From positions 1-9,590 of the forward strand of contig LUZO01000075.1 of assembly GCA_001603685.1 (NCBI GenBank): DNA of 9,590 bases, given 5' to 3'. The stretch comes from Bacteroidales bacterium Bact_23 (GTDB lineage Bacteria; Bacteroidota; Bacteroidia; Bacteroidales; Lentimicrobiaceae). Made by a program: the position numbers and the translations under genes. This document shows positions 6,134 to 9,590 of the stretch, in pieces (position 1 is the first letter of the stretch; the number at the start of each line of letters is the position of its first letter). Below the pieces are notes generated by a model. The model did not search any database. It worked only from the letters and a program-made list of their open reading frames with translations, and was not told where the DNA came from.

Positions 6134-7159
6134 TTATTGCCAGGCCGATTCAAACTGCCGGAGGAAGCGCACATCGTTTTCGGAGAACATGCGCAGGTCC
6201 TTAACATTGAAAACCAGGTTTGTGATGCGCTCTATTCCCATTCCGAATGCAAATCCGGTATAGACATCGGGATCTATTCCGCAGTTTCTGAGCACATTAG
6301 GATTCACCATACCGCAGCCGAGAATCTCGACCCATCCGGTGTATTTACAGAAGCTGCACCCTTCGCCTCCGCACAGGTTGCACGAAATATCCATTTCGGC
6401 CGAAGGTTCTGTAAAGGGGAAATAAGAGGGCCTCAGCCTGATGCGGGTATCGGCGCTGAACATCTCCTTTGCAAAATAGAGCAGGGTCTGTCGCAGATCG
6501 GCAAAGCTCACATCCTTATCCACATACAACCCTTCCACCTGATGGAAGAAGCAGTGTGCACGGGCCGAGATGGCCTCATTGCGGTACACCCTTCCGGGGA
6601 ACACCATACGGATAGGCGGACGGTTGTTCTCCATAATCCGTACCTGTACGCTTGAAGTATGGGTGCGAAGTACCACATCGGGATCCTTTTCGATGAAGAA
6701 GGTATCCTGCATATCTCTTGCCGGATGTTCGGGAGCGAAATTCAGCGCCGAGAAGTTGTACCAGTCTTCCTCCACTTCGGGACCTTCGGCCACCGTAAAT
6801 CCGATGCGGGAAAATATGTCGAGCATGCGGTTTCGGATAATTGTAAGCGGGTGGCGTGAACCGGCATCGCGGAAGTTCACCGGCAGGGTAAGATCCTGAT
6901 CCGATACGGATTCCACAGCCCCCTCCTCAAGGCGGGTACGAATTTCCTCAATTTTATCCTGAATTCTGCCTTTCAGTTCGTTCAGCAATACCCCCATTTC
7001 GCGGCGATCGTCGGCCGATACATTCTTAAACTCGCCGAACAGCTCGTTCAGTATCCCCTTTTTGCCCGAGAACTTAATCCTGAACTCTTCAAGCTCTTCC
7101 TTGCTCATAGCTGTAAACAGGTCAATATCAGCCAGATATTGTTTGATTCTTTCTCTCAT
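6134..7159 (-). CDS. pheS: Phenylalanyl-tRNA synthetase alpha subunit
   Basis: Encodes 341 residues of the catalytic alpha subunit, which with PheT charges tRNA-Phe in the cytoplasm. In order: an N-terminal helical tRNA-binding arm (about 1-85); class II motif 1 around the HPL at 103-105; RTHTSSVQ at 165-172; motif 2 from FPGRVYRNE to FFHQVEG (187-210); and motif 3 GFAFGMGIER at 302-311. Ala304 in GFAFGMG is the usual residue of the Phe pocket. Between motifs 2 and 3 lies Cys260-x2-Cys263-x4-Cys268-x2-Cys271, a probable metal-binding knuckle that E. coli PheS lacks but that I recall from many other bacteria. pheT is not adjacent. The 70-base gap after the upstream prolyl isomerase gene has no -7 box, so pheS is probably cotranscribed with it. 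That gap also holds a short Phe-ending ORF and a palindrome. No Shine-Dalgarno is visible. Confidence 0.98.
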   Translation of the reverse strand: MRERIKQYLADIDLFTAMSKEELEEFRIKFSGKKGILNELFGEFKNVSADDRREMGVLLNELKGRIQDKIEEIRTRLEEGAVESVSDQDLTLPVNFRDAGSRHPLTIIRNRMLDIFSRIGFTVAEGPEVEEDWYNFSALNFAPEHPARDMQDTFFIEKDPDVVLRTHTSSVQVRIMENNRPPIRMVFPGRVYRNEAISARAHCFFHQVEGLYVDKDVSFADLRQTLLYFAKEMFSADTRIRLRPSYFPFTEPSAEMDISCNLCGGEGCSFCKYTGWVEILGCGMVNPNVLRNCGIDPDVYTGFAFGMGIERITNLVFNVKDLRMFSENDVRFLRQFESAWQ

Positions 7160-7167
7160 CGGATTGG

Positions 7168-7184
7168 TTTTTCTGTCAGAAAAA
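7168..7184. repeat. Perfect palindrome just upstream of pheS
   Basis: TTTTTCTG (7168-7175) and CAGAAAAA (7177-7184) are exact inverse copies around a single central base. As RNA on the pheS strand it forms a 7-bp hairpin with a three-base loop, ending 8 bases before the pheS ATG. As DNA it has the form of an operator for a dimeric regulator. Only one to two G-C pairs stabilise it. Confidence 0.55.
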
Positions 7185-7226
7185 TCGTTGTAACACCGCG
7201 ATTGCCGTGAACCGCGGATACGGCAT
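7176..7226 (-). CDS. Possible Phe-containing leader peptide before pheS
   Basis: A 16-codon ORF reads MPYPRFTAIAVLQRFF and stops at TGA, 16 bases before the pheS ATG. It has three Phe codons, two of them (TTT TTC) directly before the stop. Its ATG comes one codon after the stop of the upstream prolyl isomerase gene and in the same frame, so reinitiation is conceivable. The two terminal Phe codons lie inside one arm of the hairpin at 7168-7184. E. coli pheST is controlled through a short Phe-rich leader peptide (PheM), so the arrangement is suggestive. Against it: only three Phe codons, no terminator with a T-run, and it could equally be the decayed tail of the upstream gene. Confidence 0.3.
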   Translation of the reverse strand: MPYPRFTAIAVLQRFF

Positions 7227-7229
7227 CGT

Positions 7230-7883
7230 TTATTTTATAATGGAAATCTTCATTTTGACATCCTTCAGGGGCTTGTCGCCGGGGCCTGTGGGAACGGCGG
7301 CGATTTTATCCACCACTTCCAGTCCGGAGATAACCTCGCCGAATACGGTATAGTCGTCGTCGAGATGAGGGGTTCCGCCAATGGTTGTATAGGCTGCACG
7401 ACGCTCGGGGCTGATTTTTTTGCTGGTCTGTTTCTCGAACATATCGAGCTGCTGATTGGTCATTACCTGGCCCTGGACAATGTAGAACTGCGAGCCCGAC
7501 GATGCCTTGCCCGGATTTACCTGATCGGGTTTACGGGCAGCGGCCAGAGCACCTTTTTTATGGAAAAATTTGGGTACAAACTCAGCCGGAATGGTGTAAC
7601 CTGGGTCGCTTACATTGTTCTGTCCGCCACCTCCCTGAATCATAAACCGGTTGATCACCCGGTGGAAAATGGAACCGTTGTACCATTCCTGCTTCACCAG
7701 CTTGATGAAATTGTCGCGGTGCTGGGGCGTTTCGTTGTACAGAACGGCGGTCATATTGCCAAATTCGGTTTCAATCAGGATTTTTGTCTGTTTCTGCTGA
7801 TCGGTTGCTTTGGCAGGAGTCTGTGCAACACCGGTTATGGCAGCAAAAACGAAAAATGAAATCAGTAAACTCAGTTTTTTCAT
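7230..7883 (-). CDS. Exported cyclophilin-type peptidyl-prolyl isomerase
   Basis: Encodes 217 residues of a cyclophilin, which speeds cis-trans isomerisation of Xaa-Pro bonds during protein folding. Residues 1-20 are a signal peptide (MKK, hydrophobic core, ending GVA-Q), with no lipobox Cys, so the protein should be periplasmic. The fold begins near residue 34. Catalytic elements: FHR at 73-75 with Arg75, FMIQGG at 80-85, GSQFYIV at 130-136 and HLDDDYTVFGEV at 173-184. The position matching the cyclosporin-contact Trp of human CypA is His173. An extra charged helix of about 25 residues (about 140-165) lies between GSQFYIV and TTIGG. Its ATG overlaps the stop of the upstream paralogue by 4 bases (ATGA), so the two are translationally coupled. 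pheS follows 70 bases downstream. Confidence 0.93.
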   Translation of the reverse strand: MKKLSLLISFFVFAAITGVAQTPAKATDQQKQTKILIETEFGNMTAVLYNETPQHRDNFIKLVKQEWYNGSIFHRVINRFMIQGGGGQNNVSDPGYTIPAEFVPKFFHKKGALAAARKPDQVNPGKASSGSQFYIVQGQVMTNQQLDMFEKQTSKKISPERRAAYTTIGGTPHLDDDYTVFGEVISGLEVVDKIAAVPTGPGDKPLKDVKMKISIIK

Positions 7884-8746
7884 GGTTTCGGTTGAATTTT
7901 ATTAGAAATTACTTTAACGGTCATCGGAATATCTTCGAGCGGGCGGTCATGCTCGTCGCGTTTTACTCCGGCAATGGCATCAACAACTTCCATGCCGCTG
8001 ACAACCTCCCCGAAGATGGTATATTTCCCGTCGAGGTGAGGCGCACCACCCACTGTGGTGTAGGCTTTTCGCTGCTCTTCAGAAAGCCTGAAGACTTTAT
8101 CTTCAGTAAATTCCTTGTCAATCAAGCCATTGAGCGTATCGAGCAGGAACTTAAAATGATCCGGGTCCTTTTTTGCATCGGGTGCGAAAAACTGTGTCCT
8201 GAGGGTGCTGTTTTCGGGCCTGCCCATAATCTCCACAAAAATCTGCTGTTTGGCCAGCGAATTTTGTTCCTTCTCAAGAAAATCCAGTTTCTCTTCCGTA
8301 AACACTTTTCCCTGAACAATATAAAACTGCGAACCCGAGGAGAGCCTTGTGGGGTTCACTTTGTCGTCTTCGCGTGCGGCTGCCAGCACCCCTCTGCGGT
8401 GGAAATGTGCCGAAGTGATTTCTGCAGGCACACTGTAGCCCGGGCCGCCTTCGCCAAGTTCGGCGCCGGGTGCGGCATTCCTTGAATCGGGATCGCCCCC
8501 CTGAATCATAAATCCGTCAATTACCCGGTGAAACAGGGTTCCGTTGTAAAAACCGCTTCGGGCCAGTTTCAGAAAATTGTCGCGGTGCTTCGGGGTGTCA
8601 TCATACAACTTCAGCGTAATATCGCCTTTTGGGGTCGAAATCACAATGAACTCCTCCTTACCGGCCGCCTGCGAAAAGGCAACAGGGGCAGTAAAGTAAA
8701 AGGCCATAAGCAATGCGATAAAAATATGACCGATCTTTTCAGGCAT
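7880..8746 (-). CDS. Exported cyclophilin-type prolyl isomerase with large insert
   Basis: Encodes 288 residues from the start chosen here. An ATG 20 codons further upstream (8806) is in frame, but it would put a polar/aromatic stretch before the signal peptide and lie upstream of the -7 box at 8768-8775. The start at 8746 gives a normal signal peptide (about 1-27: MPEK, hydrophobic core, ending AFSQA). Cyclophilin motifs: FHR at 72-74 with Arg74, FMIQGGD at 79-85, GSQFYIV at 138-144 and HLDGKYTIFGEV at 237-248. Between GSQFYIV and TTVGG there is a charged, probably helical insert, about 56 residues longer than the equivalent in the downstream paralogue. The inserts share their first and last portions (EKLDFLEK against QQLDMFEK; EEQRKAYTT against PERRAAYTT), pointing to gene duplication followed by expansion or loss. 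The protein is probably a periplasmic folding catalyst; clients are unknown. Confidence 0.9.
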   Translation of the reverse strand: MPEKIGHIFIALLMAFYFTAPVAFSQAAGKEEFIVISTPKGDITLKLYDDTPKHRDNFLKLARSGFYNGTLFHRVIDGFMIQGGDPDSRNAAPGAELGEGGPGYSVPAEITSAHFHRRGVLAAAREDDKVNPTRLSSGSQFYIVQGKVFTEEKLDFLEKEQNSLAKQQIFVEIMGRPENSTLRTQFFAPDAKKDPDHFKFLLDTLNGLIDKEFTEDKVFRLSEEQRKAYTTVGGAPHLDGKYTIFGEVVSGMEVVDAIAGVKRDEHDRPLEDIPMTVKVISNKIQPKP

Positions 8747-8767
8747 ATCCGGAAACTTTGAAAAGTG

Positions 8768-8775
8768 CAAAACTA
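8768..8775 (-). promoter_or_regulatory. -7 box for the prolyl isomerase pair (and pheS)
   Basis: The - strand reads TAGTTTTG, a perfect TAnnTTTG. It places the transcript start near 8761 and the chosen ATG (8746) some 15 bases on. It excludes the longer start at 8806 for transcripts made from here. A canonical -33 TTG is not seen. Read-through from tdk is also possible, as no strong terminator separates them. Confidence 0.5.
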
Positions 8776-8826
8776 CAAAAAAGTGACTTATGTCGGGGAA
8801 AAGCAATTACCATACCACAAAACCGG

Positions 8827-9414
8827 CTATTTTGCTTTTTCCTGCATTGCTTTCTGGTAACACTCCCTGCAAAGGGGTTCGTAACTTTCGGTTTCGCCAA
8901 GAACCACCAGCTTTTCATCGGCAGTTTTCCGGAAGGAATAATTTGCCAGGTTGCCGCAGTGCATGCAGATGGCGTGTACTTTGGTAACATACTCCGCGGT
9001 AGCCATCAGGGCGGGAATGGGACCGAAAGGCTTGCCCGTATAATCCATATCGAGTCCGGCTACAATGACCCTTATTCCACTGCCAGCCAGCTTATTGCAA
9101 ACACTAACCAGCTCATCGTCGAAAAACTGCGCCTCATCTATGCCCACCACATCCACATCGTTGGCATAAATCAGAATCTGGGTGGATGCCAGAACCGGTG
9201 TTGAAGTGATGGAACTTTCGTCGTGCGAAACAACATTCGCTTCATCGTAGCGTGTATCAACGGAGGGCTTGAAAATCTCCACCCTCTGCCGGGCTATCCT
9301 GGCCCTGTTGAGGCGGCGGATCAGCTCCTCGGTTTTCCCGGAAAACATGGAACCGCAGATGACTTCAATCCATCCGCGCCGGTGGGCAGGGTTATTGATG
9401 CTTTCTAAAAACAT
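8827..9414 (-). CDS. tdk: Thymidine kinase, type II
   Basis: Encodes 195 residues of the cytoplasmic enzyme that phosphorylates thymidine to dTMP with ATP in the pyrimidine salvage pathway. The P-loop GSMFSGKT is at 21-28, and the Walker B-like DEAQFF at 93-98 holds the likely catalytic base Glu94. The zinc lasso uses Cys150-x2-Cys153 and Cys182-x2-Cys185. The lid and thymidine-binding region includes AGLDMDYTGKPFG at 119-131. The length (usual range about 190-205) and all motifs are complete. The ATG is followed by a short variable head before IEVICGSMFSGK, normal for the family. The prolyl isomerase start is 80 bases downstream on the same strand. A perfect -7 box about 105 bases upstream (9520-9527) could give a leader of roughly 100 bases. 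No role shared with the neighbours is evident. Confidence 0.97.
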   Translation of the reverse strand: MFLESINNPAHRRGWIEVICGSMFSGKTEELIRRLNRARIARQRVEIFKPSVDTRYDEANVVSHDESSITSTPVLASTQILIYANDVDVVGIDEAQFFDDELVSVCNKLAGSGIRVIVAGLDMDYTGKPFGPIPALMATAEYVTKVHAICMHCGNLANYSFRKTADEKLVVLGETESYEPLCRECYQKAMQEKAK

Positions 9415-9452
9415 TTAAACTGCTTGTTAATTTTTCTATTACCTTTATCCAC

Positions 9453-9545
9453 GCAAAAAAGCAGGAAACGGTTTTCAGGTTTTTTATTGCCTGATGTTGT
9501 GTTTTTTTAAGATCAGATACAAAAATACCATGTTCCTGCGTTTGC
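9453..9545. repeat. Imperfect inverted repeat upstream of tdk
   Basis: GCAAAAAAGCAGGAAAC (9453-9469) and GTTCCTGCGTTTGC (9532-9545) are imperfect inverse copies sharing GCAGGAA/TTCCTGC and the outer GCAAA/TTTGC. A second, smaller pair TCAGG/CCTGA lies between them (around 9476-9495). Together these could fold the tdk leader RNA or mark a shared control region with the rightward gene. There is no match I can name to a known riboswitch. Confidence 0.35.
9520..9527 (-). promoter_or_regulatory. Possible -7 box for tdk
   Basis: The - strand reads TATTTTTG, a perfect TAnnTTTG. Transcription would begin near 9513, giving tdk a leader of about 100 bases. No TTTG is found at the -33 distance, and the A/T-rich setting makes chance matches likelier. 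Confidence 0.35.
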
Positions 9546-9577
9546 TTACCGGATTTTTTATTTATTTGTTAACATGA
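9530..9577 (+). CDS. Possible 15-residue ORF coupled to the rightward gene
   Basis: ATG at 9530 opens a 15-codon ORF, MFLRLLTGFFIYLLT, ending at TGA (9575-9577). That stop overlaps the ATG at 9574 by the pattern ATGA. The peptide is hydrophobic. It may be a chance ORF in AT-rich DNA; the only support is the overlap with the next start codon. Confidence 0.15.
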   Translation: MFLRLLTGFFIYLLT

Positions 9578-9590
9578 AAGGTATAAAGCA
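9574..9590 (+). CDS. Possible start of a rightward gene, cut by the window edge
   Basis: ATG at 9574 begins an open frame of five codons (MKGIK) running off the end. The divergent position relative to tdk and the preceding AT-rich spacer fit a gene start, but too little sequence is present to identify it. Confidence 0.3.

Noticed and set aside
6104..6655. + strand ORF of 183 codons
   Set aside because: It is a shadow of the C-terminal half of pheS, which has all class II motifs on the other strand.
7784..8485. + strand ORF of 233 codons
   Set aside because: It lies antisense to the two cyclophilin genes, whose catalytic motifs are clear. The translated antisense sequence resembles no family.
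8758..9204. + strand ORF of 148 codons
   Set aside because: It is antisense to tdk, whose P-loop, DEAQ and zinc cysteines are intact.

Overview
The window looks like ordinary core chromosome from a member of the Bacteroidota. Three things point there: perfect Bacteroidota -7 boxes (TAnnTTTG) upstream of several genes, gene starts without Shine-Dalgarno sequences, and the gene families present (a beta subunit of about 500 residues, an epsilon subunit of 78 residues, a PheS with a CxxC-x4-CxxC insert, and a membrane-anchored coiled-coil protein of a type I associate with Bacteroidota). The order or genus cannot be fixed from this sequence. There are no IS elements, phage genes, CRISPR arrays, toxin-antitoxin pairs or defence islands.

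Layout, left to right. A tRNA-Phe(GAA) gene with its own promoter and terminator (98-251, + strand) faces a two-gene ATP synthase unit, atpD-atpC (2168 to 399, - strand), which has its own promoter and hairpin terminator. A 395-base divergent spacer with several CCGG-rich inverted repeats separates atpD from an exported C69-family dipeptidase (2564-4231, +). Two more single-gene + units follow: a membrane-anchored coiled-coil protein of unknown function (4436-5344) and a small membrane methyltransferase of the ICMT/PEMT type (5535-5999). The rest runs on the - strand: tdk (9414-8827), two exported cyclophilin-type prolyl isomerases whose genes overlap by 4 bases (8746-7880 and 7883-7230), and pheS (7159-6134). 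At the right edge a + strand gene may begin (9574).

How the genes work together. The dipeptidase and the two prolyl isomerases act outside the cytoplasm on peptides and protein folding. AtpD/AtpC, PheS, tRNA-Phe and Tdk are housekeeping functions. PheT is not next to PheS, and the other ATP synthase subunits are not next to atpDC, so both complexes are encoded at split loci.

The most interesting signal is between the second prolyl isomerase and pheS. A 16-codon ORF (7226-7176, -) ends in Phe-Phe-stop, and its Phe codons lie in one arm of a hairpin/palindrome just upstream of the pheS start. This resembles a phenylalanine-sensing leader peptide but is unproven. I found no convincing whole new system; the unknown coiled-coil protein and the insert-bearing cyclophilin pair are the other items worth following up.
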